Source of the DNA: CAVXJN01 sp963773585
Lineage (GTDB): Bacteria; Pseudomonadota; Gammaproteobacteria; JASBUN01
DNA: 64,000 nucleotides
Reading direction: 5' to 3'
NCBI GenBank assembly: GCA_963773585.1
Contig: CAVZBR010000001.1
Coordinates: 248,001-312,000, forward strand
Each line of letters starts with the position of its first letter. The first letter of the stretch is position 1. Below the pieces are notes generated by a model. The model saw only the letters and a program-made list of their open reading frames with translations, had not been told where the DNA came from and ran no database searches. The position numbers and the translations under genes were made by a program. Shown here piece after piece: positions 27,188 to 36,021 of the stretch.

Positions 27188-27307
27188 AAGGGCTCGGCAA
27201 GACCTTGCAGGAATTCGAAGCCCCTCTGCAGTGTCCCGACTACAAGCTCCGGCGCAACGAAGACGGTTTGGCCGGCTCGGTTTGCTCTGGTCTTGAATGC
27301 TCCAGGC
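27188..27307 (-). pseudogene. Fic internal fragment
   Basis: About 118 bases match the segment 29796-29915 of the intact Fic gene with few differences. On the reverse strand it encodes AFKTRANRAGQTVFVAPELV, VGTLQRGFEFLQGLAEPF, corresponding to residues about 341-380 just before the catalytic motif. Neither end of the gene is present. Confidence 0.8.
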
Positions 27308-27321
27308 TTGGCCTGCCGGGA

Positions 27322-27380
27322 GCCCGCTCGGCGGTGTTGGATACGTTCAGGCGCAAGGGGAACTTGGCGGACTACTTGCA
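27322..27380 (+). pseudogene. HEPN-gene fragment
   Basis: ARSAVLDTFRRKGNLADYL matches GLARSRMVVLDTYRRKRNLS of the HEPN protein at 12614 in order and spacing. The match ends exactly where the family B hairpin begins. A shorter copy lies at 27064-27102. Confidence 0.6.
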
Positions 27381-27568
27381 GACGTTGGGTCCGGCCCGTT
27401 GGGCCTTGATCCAACCTACGGACAGGATATGCACCGGCCGCGGTGGCCGCTCATCGACTTGCCGGCCGGGCACTCATCGAAAACCTTCACGGTGGACCGG
27501 CTCCAGCATGAAAGCGGGGCGTCGACATGAGTCGCGGAACGGTGAAGTTGAGTGATCTAGGCACGCCC

Positions 27569-27660
27569 GCCTCGACCCTTGGTACCTGTTCGAGGAAAGC
27601 GCGGTGAACGAGGCGCTGCGCGAATGGTACGTCGCGCAAGGTATCGAGATCGAGGACTGA
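27569..27660 (+). pseudogene. C-terminal remnant of an unidentified gene
   Basis: LDPWYLFEESAVNEALREWY then VAQGIEIED and a stop read like the conserved end of a small soluble protein. No start or upstream part is present in frame. I cannot name the family. Confidence 0.35.
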
Positions 27661-27731
27661 GCGTTCGCACCGTGCCGATGGAATTCCGCGCCGCCACGCC
27701 GGCCGACGCCTTCCAACCACTGCGATTGAAT

Positions 27732-27772
27732 GTGGCGCAATTATTGAAATGCGCCACTTCAGGGCTTATGCT
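27732..27772 (+). promoter_or_regulatory. Promoter with palindrome over the -35, MntA/HepT operon
   Basis: GTGGCGCA (27732-27739) and TGCGCCAC (27750-27757) are perfect arms. The -35 TTGAAA (27744-27749) lies in the loop and a -10-like TATGCT (27767-27772) follows after 17 bp. The ATG is 31 bases further on. The HTH of the first gene is the likely binder. Confidence 0.65.
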
Positions 27773-27803
27773 TTCTGGCATCGCACCCCGCTGCCTGCCA
27801 CCA

Positions 27804-28337
27804 ATGCCCCGAACGATCTCCCAATCTGAACTCGATGCGATCTCCCGCAGCGTTGGCGGTTTTCCCGCCGGTGCATCGGTGGAGCAGATCGCCGGTGCCC
27901 TGGCAATCGGTATGCCGAGACGCACCTTGCAGCGCCGGTTGGCGCAACTGGTGGAGCGGGGTCGGTTGGTGAGCGAGGGGCGGGGGCGCGGTTGCCGCTA
28001 CTTCACTCGCGAGCATTTCGAAGGCAGGCAGCGCGGTCGTCCGATCGTCACTCGTGATCACGCGCTAAGCGTGCTGTCCCGCCTCAAACCAAAGCTGGCC
28101 GAGCGATACGGCGTGATCCGACTGGCGCTGTTCGGGTCAACCGCTCGAGACGAGGCCGGACCCGACAGCGATGTGGACATCGTGGTCGATTTCGATGGCC
28201 CCGCGACCTCCGGGCGCTATTTCGGGGTCCAGTTTCTGTTGGAAGACGAACTGGGGCACCCCGTGGACCTGGTGTCGAGCAAGGCGCTGCGGCCTGAGTT
28301 GCGCCCCTACATTGAGCGTGAAGCGATCCATGTCTGA
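27804..28337 (+). CDS. mntA: HTH-nucleotidyltransferase antitoxin, MntA type
   Basis: The product (177 residues from ATG 27804) has an N-terminal helix-turn-helix (MPRRTLQRRLAQLVERGRLV) and an MNT domain with LFGSTARDEAGPDSDVDIVV, an exact G-S-x10-D-x-D motif. MntA antitoxins AMPylate their HepT partner on a tyrosine and so silence it. The frame is open further upstream, but the promoter at 27744-27772 rules out the earlier starts. The stop overlaps the ATG of hepT by 8 bases. The added HTH, absent from the smallest MntA proteins, probably gives autoregulation. Confidence 0.78.
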   Translation: MPRTISQSELDAISRSVGGFPAGASVEQIAGALAIGMPRRTLQRRLAQLVERGRLVSEGRGRGCRYFTREHFEGRQRGRPIVTRDHALSVLSRLKPKLAERYGVIRLALFGSTARDEAGPDSDVDIVVDFDGPATSGRYFGVQFLLEDELGHPVDLVSSKALRPELRPYIEREAIHV

Positions 28338-28674
28338 GCGTGAATGGCGTTTTTATGTCGATGACATGATCCGGTTCGCGGGCAATGTGCTCTCCTATAC
28401 CGAAGGCATGAAGCAGGACGACTTCGTTTCGACCCCGCTCAACTACGACGCCACGCTGCGCAACCTGGAATTGATCGGCGAGGCCGCGACACATATCCCC
28501 GAAGCCGTTCGCGCGGCGCACCCCGATATCCCGTGGCGGATGATCATCGCCACGCGCAATCGGCTGATATATGCCTACCTGGGCATCGACAACGACACGC
28601 TTTGGAGCATCATCCGGGATGATGTGCCTGCACTTGTGGATGCGCTACAGCGTCTTCGCGGTCAGGAAGCCTGA
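28330..28674 (+). CDS. hepT: HepT-like HEPN toxin (DUF86) with altered R-x4-H-x-Y motif
   Basis: The 114-residue DUF86 protein has NLELIGEAATHIPEAVRAAH, PWRMIIATRNRLIYAY and LGIDNDTLWSIIRDDVPAL, all in family order. In HepT toxins R-x4-H-x-Y is the RNase motif and its Tyr is AMPylated by MntA. Here the sequence is R76-N-R-L-I-Y81-A-Y83: the His is replaced by Tyr while the AMPylation Tyr is kept. Activity may be lost or altered. The start at 28330 overlaps the mntA stop. Confidence 0.8.
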   Translation: MSEREWRFYVDDMIRFAGNVLSYTEGMKQDDFVSTPLNYDATLRNLELIGEAATHIPEAVRAAHPDIPWRMIIATRNRLIYAYLGIDNDTLWSIIRDDVPALVDALQRLRGQEA

Positions 28675-28689
28675 CGGGGATTTTCCTCG

Positions 28690-29440
28690 AACCTCCACAT
28701 GGGGCGTTCTGTGCGCGCCGCAAGGGGTTCGTGCGGCGGCACCGAACCTAATGTATTGTGCGGATGGTTAAAAAATGCCCGGCTGGCACAGCCCGCCCTG
28801 CGGAACCGTAGCACCGTAGGATGCGTCAAGCGCGTCAGAATCTTCCGGCGGGCACAGCCCGCCCTACGGAACCGTAGCACCGTAGGATGCGTCAAGCGCA
28901 CCGCGCGGACGCATCGCATCGCGTGGCACGAACCCCCGACATAGGGCGTGCTGCGCGCGCCGCTAGGGATCTGTCCGATGGCACCGGCGCTATGTGCGTG
29001 CGGTGAAGAAATCTTCCGGCGGGCACAGCCCGCCCTACGGAACCGTAGCACCGTAGGATGCGTCAAGCGCACCGCGCGGACGCATCGCATTGCGTGGCAC
29101 GAACCCCCCGGCATAGGGCATGCCGCGCGCGCCGCAACGGGTCGTTCGGCGAAATCGAACCTTTGTGCGTGCGACGGCAAAATCTTCCAGCTGGCACAGC
29201 CCGCCCTGCGGAACCGTAGCACCGTAGGATGCGTCAAGCGCACCGCGCGGACGCATCGCATTGCGTGGCACGAACCCCCCGGCATAGGGCATGCCGCTCG
29301 CGCCGCAACGGGTCGTTCGGCGAAATCGAACCTTTGTGCGTGCGACGGCAAAATCTTCCAGCTGGCACAGCCCGCCCTGCGGAACGGTAGCACCGTAGGA
29401 TGCGTCAAGCGCACCGCGCGGACGCATCGAATTGCGTGGC
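28690..29440. repeat. Family C tandem repeat (about 172-bp period)
   Basis: Five copies of GGCACAGCCCGCCCT(A/G)CGG followed by AACCGTAGCACCGTAGGATG and GCGTCAAGCGCACCGCGCGG start near 28784, 28850, 29019, 29193 and 29365. The last two units are nearly identical over 172 bases. GGGCACAGCCCGCCC and the CCGCGCGGACGC parts are palindromic. Both strands show long open frames with repeated residues, caused by the repeat. A scrap of the same family lies at 11.74 kb. Confidence 0.8.
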
Positions 29441-29443
29441 CAT

Positions 29444-30934
29444 TTACGCTTCTTGTCCGTTCTTCTTCGGCATGATTAGCCGGGCATCCTCGCCAGCCGC
29501 AAAGGCGCCGGTTCGCTCTAACAGTGCCCGCGCATGATGTAGTTCTGCCCAGTCGACGGCGTGCGTGTATCGTTGGGTATAATCGAGCATGCGAATAACG
29601 GGTTCGGTATGCCTGTTAAGTGAGAGCGCCTTGAGGGCGCCCAGGTAATCGGTTCGGTAGGCGGTTGGGATGACGATCCGCTGTTCTCCAGGAGCGATGA
29701 GCTCTGCGTTCATCATGATGCGGGCAACTCTTCCATTGCCGTCTGCAAATGGGTGTACTTCGCTCACCAGCACCATCATGAAAACGGCTCTTTGAAAGGG
29801 CTCGGCAAGCCCTTGCAGGAACTCGAAGCCCCTCTGCAGTGTCCCGACAACAAGCTCTGGCGCAACAAAGACGGTTTGGCCGACTCGGTTTGCTCTGGTC
29901 TTGAATGCGCCAGGGTTCTTGTCCGGTCGTGCTTCCATAATGGCGGCATGCCGCCGGCGCAAAATATTCAGAAAATCTTCAAAATCCGTGGGCAGTCTGC
30001 TCATCTCTGCCTTGTCGGATACGATCCGGTAGGTTCCAAGAACGTCGTGGGCGTCATCTGGGCGTTCCTGGGGAATTACGCCGCGAAACACGATCTCTTC
30101 GGCTTCCTCTACGCTGAATTCAGTGCCCTCGATGAAGTTGGAAAAGTAGGCATCAAAGAAGGCGAGATTCGCATTCGCTTCAGCCGTGCGAGCCGGGGCC
30201 GACCTGCGTGCTGGAATAGTCTCGCGAAGTGCGCCGAAGAGCGTTTCAAAAAGCTTGAGGCGGTCGGGGTCGAAAGGACTGCCGGCGGCGCGCGCTTTGC
30301 CCACCGGGCTTTTCGTCTCCGCTTGCCGCGTGCCGAGAAATGCACCGATGAGATCGTTTAATCGCTCGAGTTCAACCTCGAGTCCCAGCCGGGGAGCAAT
30401 ATCGCGGGCCTCATCGCGAAGCCTGTTCAGCGCAACCTTCCCATTGCGTCGTAGGAGTGTGTCGAGTCGCTCCTCGATTTCCGCCTGCGAGAGCGTGCGC
30501 GCCACGCGGTCCCCGCGCGCCCGCGAGGGGCGCATGTTCTCAAGGTAAGCACGGGCCGTAGATGCCAGCCGGGCTCCTCCAATGAAGGGCCGGTCGCCTT
30601 CGAGCGGCCCGGGTCCTTTCCGGGGACGGAAAACAATGCCGGGCAGGCCTACGTCTCGCTTCTTGCTCGAAATCAAGCACACGGAACCGTCAGAGGCGGG
30701 CGCATTTTCCAGCGCGGTTCGGTCTGTAATGAGCGCGTCTGGGTAGTAGGCGGTGACCAAGTAATACCAGTTTTGCAGCACCAACCGCTGCGGCTCTTCG
30801 TCCAGGTTGCGCGTGTAAAGACGTGAACCGAGCTTCCGAAGCTTGCCGCGTGACAGTGCTTCGGAAACAGCTTTCGAGATTGCCGAGTCCGAAACAAACA
30901 CTTCTGGCATGGTTTGAAGCGAAACTTCTGGCAT
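29444..30934 (-). CDS. Fic protein with an AbiEi-like N-terminal domain
   Basis: The 496-residue protein has the Fic motif HPFADGNGRVAR (394-405) and a class II inhibitory motif S265-x3-E269-G270 (SNFIEGTEF). The first 200 residues are not Fic_N: they begin with a winged helix (ISKAVSEALSRGKLRKLGSR, LYTRNL) and continue WYYLVTAYYPDALITDRTAL, as in the N-terminal part of AbiEi-type antitoxins. This suggests a fusion of DNA-binding antitoxin module and AMP-transferase. Pieces of the same or a sister gene lie at 14520-14690 and 27188-27307. The target is unknown. No partner gene is adjacent. Confidence 0.82.
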   Translation of the reverse strand: MPEVSLQTMPEVFVSDSAISKAVSEALSRGKLRKLGSRLYTRNLDEEPQRLVLQNWYYLVTAYYPDALITDRTALENAPASDGSVCLISSKKRDVGLPGIVFRPRKGPGPLEGDRPFIGGARLASTARAYLENMRPSRARGDRVARTLSQAEIEERLDTLLRRNGKVALNRLRDEARDIAPRLGLEVELERLNDLIGAFLGTRQAETKSPVGKARAAGSPFDPDRLKLFETLFGALRETIPARRSAPARTAEANANLAFFDAYFSNFIEGTEFSVEEAEEIVFRGVIPQERPDDAHDVLGTYRIVSDKAEMSRLPTDFEDFLNILRRRHAAIMEARPDKNPGAFKTRANRVGQTVFVAPELVVGTLQRGFEFLQGLAEPFQRAVFMMVLVSEVHPFADGNGRVARIMMNAELIAPGEQRIVIPTAYRTDYLGALKALSLNRHTEPVIRMLDYTQRYTHAVDWAELHHARALLERTGAFAAGEDARLIMPKKNGQEA

Positions 30935-31246
30935 TTAGGACACCTCCACATGCCACTCTATAGAAAAAACGGGAGTTAAGGAAGCTGAAATGGATGGAAG
31001 CGGGAGTTAACGTGCGCCGGAACATGCTATTTGGGAAGTCTCACATTACGGTGTGGAATTTCCGAGAGTTACGAGCTGCGCCACAGGACTTTGCGGGAGT
31101 CAAGTCTGCCCAGGCTGCGCCGGAACTGCCCGAGGTTAGCTCACGGCACGGGCGCTGCTCGCCGCCGTTCTCGAAGGGCTCCACGAAGGCCAGAGGGCGC
31201 CGCGCACGGCCTACACTGGGACCACACTAACCGATTGAGGTGCCCC
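30935..31246. other. Intergenic gap between Fic and phosphorylase genes
   Basis: No gene seen. It has two GGGAGTTAA phrases (30971 and 31002) and a CTACACT -10-like box (31210-31216) about 30 bases before the phosphorylase ATG, without a good -35. The Fic gene on the other strand presumably starts transcription from here too. Confidence 0.4.
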
Positions 31247-32939
31247 ATGCCCGCCGCTCAGGTGGCCTACTTCTCGATGGAAATTGCGCTGCGCGACGAC
31301 ATACCCACCTATGCCGGCGGCCTGGGGATCTTGGCGGGTGATACGGTGCGCGCTGCGGCGGATCTCGGACTGCCGATGGTCGCGGTCACGCTGCTGGCGC
31401 GCAAGGGCTACTTTCATCAGCGACTGGATCCCACCGGCTGGCAGACCGAGGAGCCCGCGCGCTGGTTGCCCGAGTCCTATCTCACGGAGGTCCCGACGCG
31501 CATCCACGTCGAGATCTGCGGACGCCGGGTGCAGCTGCGCGCGTGGCGCTATACCGTGAAAGGTGCGCGCGGCGGAACCGTCGATGTGTTTCTGCTCGAT
31601 ACAGACCTTGCGGACAACCAAGAGTCGGATCGCACGCTCACCGACTATCTCTACGGCGGCGATCCGACGTATCGGCTTTGTCAGGAGGTCGTTCTGGGCA
31701 TCGGCGGTGTGCGCATGCTGCGGGCGCTCGGGTACGATGCCGTTGAGCGCTACCACATGAACGAGGGGCACTCGAGTCTGCTGATCCTGGAGCTGCTGGC
31801 CGAAGCGGCGGCGAAAGCCGGGGATCCGGTGATCGAGCAGCGCCATATCGATGCGGTGCGATCGCTTTGTGTGTTCACCACCCACACGCCCGTGGCAGCC
31901 GGACACGATCGTTTTCCGCTGTCGCTGGTGCACCAGGTGCTCGGACCCGCGGGGCCGTTCCAGGCCTTGGAGCGGGAGTACTGCACCGATGGCGAGCTCA
32001 ACCTGACCTATCTGGGACTGGCGGGCAGCCATTATGTGAACGGTGTGGCCAAGAGCCATCGCGACACCGCCCAGCACATGTATGCGCAGTACCATATCGA
32101 GTCCATCACCAACGGCGTCCATGTGCCGACCTGGGTGTCGCCGCCGTTTCGCGAGCTGTTCGACCGCCACATACCCGACTGGCGCCATGACAGCATGAGC
32201 CTGCGCTACGCCATCAGCATCGCCCACGAGGAGATTCGGGCGGCGCACCGCAAGGCCAAGGAGGCGCTGTGCCGTCGCGTCGCCCGCGAGGTTGATCGCG
32301 AGCTGGATGCAGAGGCCTTCACGATCGGCTTTGCCCGCCGCGCCACCGCCTACAAACGCTTTGCGTTGGTGTTCACCGATCCGGATCGCCTCGCCGCCAT
32401 TAGCGAGCGGGTCGGACGGCTGCAGTTGCTGTTCGCCGGCAAGGCTCATCCCCACGACATCCCTGGCAAGGAGATGATCCAGGCGGTGGTGCGCGTGGCC
32501 GAACGTCTGCGCGGGCGCGTGGAGATCGTGTATGTGCCCGGCTACGACATGGAGCTCGCGGCGCTCATGACCGCCGGCGTGGATCTCGTGGCTCAATACG
32601 CCGCAGCCGCCACTGGAGGCCTCAGGCACCAGCGGCATGAAGGCGGCGCTCAACGGCGTGCCGTCCCTGAGCGTGTTGGACGGATGGTGGTTGGAGGGCT
32701 GCATCGAGGACGTGACCGGCTGGAGCATCGGCGAGCGCTACAACAGCGGCCAGCCGCCGGCCTCACCGCAGCGCGACGTCGAAGACCTCTACGGAAAACT
32801 CGAGCAGACCATCGCGCCCATGTTCTACAACGAACCGCAGCGCTATGCCGACGTGATGCGCCACGCCATCGCGCTGAATGGTTCCTTCTTCAACACCGAG
32901 CGCATGGTCAGCCAATATTTCACCAAGGCGTATTTCTGA
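31247..32939 (+). pseudogene. Alpha-glucan phosphorylase (short GT35 type), one frameshift
   Basis: The enzyme releases glucose-1-phosphate from alpha-1,4-glucans. From ATG 31247 it reads AYFSMEIALRDDIPTYAGGL, VFTTHTPVAAGHDRFP, ITNGVHVPTWVSP and TIGFARRATAYKRF, all GT35 motifs of the short glucan-phosphorylase subfamily (about 560 residues). At GATCTCGTGGCTC near 32586-32590 one extra G shifts the frame; the rest, with the PLP-lysine motif EASGTSGMKAALNG, lies in the next frame and ends at 32939 (SQYFTKAYF). Only the indel separates the halves. A second, longer phosphorylase starts at 63050. Confidence 0.82.
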
Positions 32940-33008
32940 GCCGGGGCGGGAGCGCGCGCCGGTGCCGGCGCGGACGCGGGGGTAAGCGAACTTGGCGAGG
33001 TGCAGCAG

Positions 33009-33460
33009 ACGTTGGGTCCGGCCCGTTGGGCCTTGACCCAACCTACGGGTTGGTCTGTCGGGGCGGTGGAACCACGCGGAGAAGCGGAAAACTCGAGTGC
33101 GGACGTTGGGTCCGGCCCGTTGGGCCTTGACCCAACCTACGGGTTGGTCTGTCGGGCGGTGGAGCCACGCGGAGAAGCGGAAAACTCGAGTGCGGACGTT
33201 GGGTCCGGCCCGTTGGGCCTTGACCCAACCTACGGGTTGGTCTGTCGGGCGGTGGAGCCACGCGGAGAAGCGGAAAACTCGAGTGCGGACGTTGGGTCCG
33301 GCCCGTTGGGCCTTGACCCAACCTACGGGTTGGTCTTGTCGGGGCGGTGGAGCCACGCGGAGAAGCGGAAAACTCGAGTGCGGACGTTGGGTCCGGCCCG
33401 TTGGGCCTTGACCCAACTTACGGGTTGGTCTGTCGGGGCGGTGGAACGAGGAGAAGCGAA
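33009..33460. repeat. Family B tandem repeat (about 94-bp period, five copies)
   Basis: GTTGGGTCCGGCCCGTTGGG starts at 33011, 33104, 33198, 33291 and 33385. Each hairpin has outer arms GTTGGGT/ACCCAAC and a nested inner palindrome GGCCC-gtt-GGGCC. The linker holds CACGCGGAGAAGCGGAAAAC and CTCGAGTGCGGAC. The array lies between convergent phosphorylase and mscS genes, where it could end transcription from both sides. Confidence 0.85.
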
Positions 33461-33488
33461 AGGAGCGAAGATCAGTGGTAATCGACCC

Positions 33489-34856
33489 TCATTCTTTCGG
33501 GGCGGATGGATCGAGCAAATCCACGTCGCGGGTGTCGGCCCGTTCGCGGGCGATTTGGGTGTCGACCGAGTCGCCGGCAGACAAGTCGCCAGCGGGGGTT
33601 TCTTGCAGGGATTGCTTAGCGCGGATTTCCGGCGCTTCTGGCGTTGGCTTCGCGACGCTCGCCGCATCGCTTGCGCGCTGATCGCTCAACTGCACGCGAT
33701 AGATCGGTTCCGGCATATCGATACCGGCATCATCAAGCGCTTTCTTGACTTGGCGAATCGCTTCGCTTTTGACTTTGATGAAGTTGTTCTCGGTTTGATC
33801 TACCCAGCCGAAGAAACGGATCAATACGTTCGAGTCGCCGAGTTCCTCCACCAGCGCCATGGGCGGCGGTGCGTCCTGTACACCTTGCATGAACTGCAAC
33901 ACCGCAACTCCCAGCTGCTGCGCGCGCTGTAGATCTTCGTTGACGCCAACGCCGACACCGAACGAAAACCGACGTTGGGGGTTGCGGGTGTAATTGAGGA
34001 TGACGCCTTTGTAGACATCGGCGTTGGGAATCCGGAGGTGATTGCCGTCCAATGTCATCAAAATGGTGGCGCGTGAGGTGAGGCGGATCACTTTTCCTTC
34101 ATGGTCACCGATCACCACCTGATCGCCGGGCGCGAATGGTTGGCGCAGGCTGAGGAGGATGCTCGCAATGTGATTCTCCACCAGATCGCGAAAGGCAAAG
34201 CCAAGGGCGATACCCACCACGCCGGCTGTGCCCAGAAGTGCGCCGACCAATGCGGTGGCGTCCAACAGCTCGAGCGCGATCAGCACGCCGATCGTAAAGA
34301 CGACGATGCGCACCGCTTGGCGCAATTGATCGCGCACGAAACGGTTGCGAGCCAGGTGGTTGTACAACGGGTCCCAATTGGCGAGAAGCCGCGCCAGGAA
34401 TCCGAACAACACCACGATACCGACGGCCACCAGAAACAGCGGGATCAGCGACACAAAACTCCGTAGTCGTGCCCAGCCGTCCTGAAGGGTGGGGCGTACT
34501 CGCTGGCGTACTTGCCAGTTCTCCGTGAGTTCGGAATTAACGGCGGCAACGCCTTCTGTGCGTTGTGCCAGCGCGATCGCCTCGTTGATCGCCTCGGACG
34601 TGAGTGCGCTACCCTTGAGGGTTACTACGCCCGCGTCCACCGATACTTGGACGTCGAGCAGATTTTTGTTCTGCCGCAAACGTCGTTGGATAGCCTGCTG
34701 AATACGCTGATCGGCAGCGTCGCTGATATTGACGCTGAGGGTCTTGTCGGCCGTTGGCGTATCTTGGGCCCAGGCTGGTGGCGGGCACCAACTGCACAAA
34801 GCGAGGACAAGGAAAATCAGGCGAATGCGGATCGATAACGATGACATGTTTCTCAT
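33489..34856 (-). CDS. Small-conductance mechanosensitive channel with BON domain
   Basis: MscS-type channels open on membrane tension to release solutes. The 455-residue protein has a signal peptide (to about residue 30, cut at WAQ), a periplasmic BON domain (ISDAADQRIQQAIQRRL, VVTLKGSALTSEAINEA), transmembrane segments near 135-160 and 185-225, and the pore-lining helix GTAGVVGIALGFAFRDLVEN. The beta domain follows (APGDQVVIGDHEGKV). A charged tail from about 385 to 455 is unusual and of low complexity. ATG 34856 or 34847 are both possible starts. It is convergent with the phosphorylase. Confidence 0.88.
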   Translation of the reverse strand: MRNMSSLSIRIRLIFLVLALCSWCPPPAWAQDTPTADKTLSVNISDAADQRIQQAIQRRLRQNKNLLDVQVSVDAGVVTLKGSALTSEAINEAIALAQRTEGVAAVNSELTENWQVRQRVRPTLQDGWARLRSFVSLIPLFLVAVGIVVLFGFLARLLANWDPLYNHLARNRFVRDQLRQAVRIVVFTIGVLIALELLDATALVGALLGTAGVVGIALGFAFRDLVENHIASILLSLRQPFAPGDQVVIGDHEGKVIRLTSRATILMTLDGNHLRIPNADVYKGVILNYTRNPQRRFSFGVGVGVNEDLQRAQQLGVAVLQFMQGVQDAPPPMALVEELGDSNVLIRFFGWVDQTENNFIKVKSEAIRQVKKALDDAGIDMPEPIYRVQLSDQRASDAASVAKPTPEAPEIRAKQSLQETPAGDLSAGDSVDTQIARERADTRDVDLLDPSAPKE

Positions 34857-36021
34857 TATGACGCGCGTCCCCAGGATTTGCCGAGCTTTTTTGCGTAACT
34901 AGTGCGACGCGGTGATGTCTTGCAGCGTGAGGCTTGGGTGGTCGTGCATTTGCTTGAAGTATTCAGACATATCCACGGATAGACCGCACTCTTTTACAAA
35001 TAGAACGAAGTTTTGTCCCGCTCGGCCGCGTTCATGCGCTGAGGCGGAGTGAAACGCGAATCTTGCGGCGGGCGCAGGTTGCCCTAGGTCGATTTCAACG
35101 TGCCAGGCGTACCGAGCCGACGGTGTCGGGTTACGCTTCGCTAACCCGACCTACGGTATGACCGATTTGCGAGGGGGAAGGCGAGCGCGTAGGTGAGGTT
35201 CGTGTGTCGGGTTACGCTTCGTCTAACCTGACCTACGGGAATCCGATCTATGGGCGGCGTCGGTGCGGGCCGCGCGCCTGCCTGACTGGGTATGTCGGGT
35301 TACGCTGCGCTAACCCGACATACGGTGGAGCGGTTTACGAGGGGAAAGGCGAACGCGCAGGAGCGATTCGTGTGTCGGGTTACGCTTCGCTAACCCGGCC
35401 TACGGTGGACCGGTTTACGAGGGGAAAGGCGAACGCGTAGGTGAGGTTCGTGTGTCGGGTTACGCTTCGCTAACCCGACCTACGCGAACTAACCTGACCT
35501 ACGGGAATCCGATCTATGGGCGACGTCGGTGCGGGCAGCGTGCCTGTCTGACTGGGAATGTCGGGTTACGCTTCGCTAACCCGACCTACGCGAACTAACC
35601 TGACCTACGGGATCCGATCTATGGGCGGCGTCGGTGCGGGCAGCGTGCCTGCCTGACTGGGAATGTCGGGTTACGCTGCGCTAACCCGACCACGGTAACT
35701 GTCGGGTTGCGTTTCGCTAACCCGACCTACGGAAATCCGAGCGACGAGTGGCTTCGGTGATGGTGCGGGCAGCGTGCCTGCTTTGCCTGAGCGCATCGGG
35801 TTCTTCGTCAACCCCACTTACGTGTTCCGGTCACGCCGGTGCCGCTCGTTGCAGAATTTTAGTGACCGAAAGATCTGGCTCTCAATTTGATTTTAACAAA
35901 GTTATCCTGAAGCACATTGGGGCTATTGCCTGCGCGGATGCATCGGTATGCGCGAGCTGCGCCGCATGTTGTAATGGTCGCGCAAGTCATTTCCAGCCCA
36001 TCTTCCCACCAGGAGTGCAGG
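34857..36021. repeat. Long intergenic region with eight family A hairpins and a coding scrap
   Basis: GTCGGGTTACGC-type hairpins start near 35125, 35206, 35294, 35374, 35454, 35560, 35665 and 35701. Larger units also repeat: GATCTATGGGCGGCGTCGGT and GGGGAAAGGCGAACGCG each recur. On the reverse strand, 34901-35010 encodes ECGLSVDMSEYFKQMHDHPS then LTLQDITASH and a stop, which looks like a gene end of unknown family. No complete gene was seen before 36022. Confidence 0.7.

Larger units (their letters stand above)
27064..27464. repeat. Duplicated mosaic cassette: HEPN scrap + family B hairpin + linker
   Basis: A segment of about 120 bases occurs twice, at 27064-27186 and 27344-27464. It reads a HEPN-like piece (RRKGNLADYL), then the hairpin GTTGGGTCCGGCCCG...GACCCAAC, then GGCCGCGGTGGCCGCT. 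The identical junctions show that a composite was copied as a block. Between the copies lies a reverse-strand Fic fragment. Confidence 0.7.

Noticed and set aside
28662..29427. Long reverse-strand frames (about 250 and 130 codons) over the family C repeats
   Set aside because: Residues repeat with the DNA period, no ribosome site or family match exists, and both strands are equally open. The frames are a by-product of the GC-rich tandem repeat.
33009..33460. 94-bp tandem array as a CRISPR array or integrative origin
   Set aside because: The interval between hairpins is itself repeated, so there are no spacers; no replication or cas gene is near.
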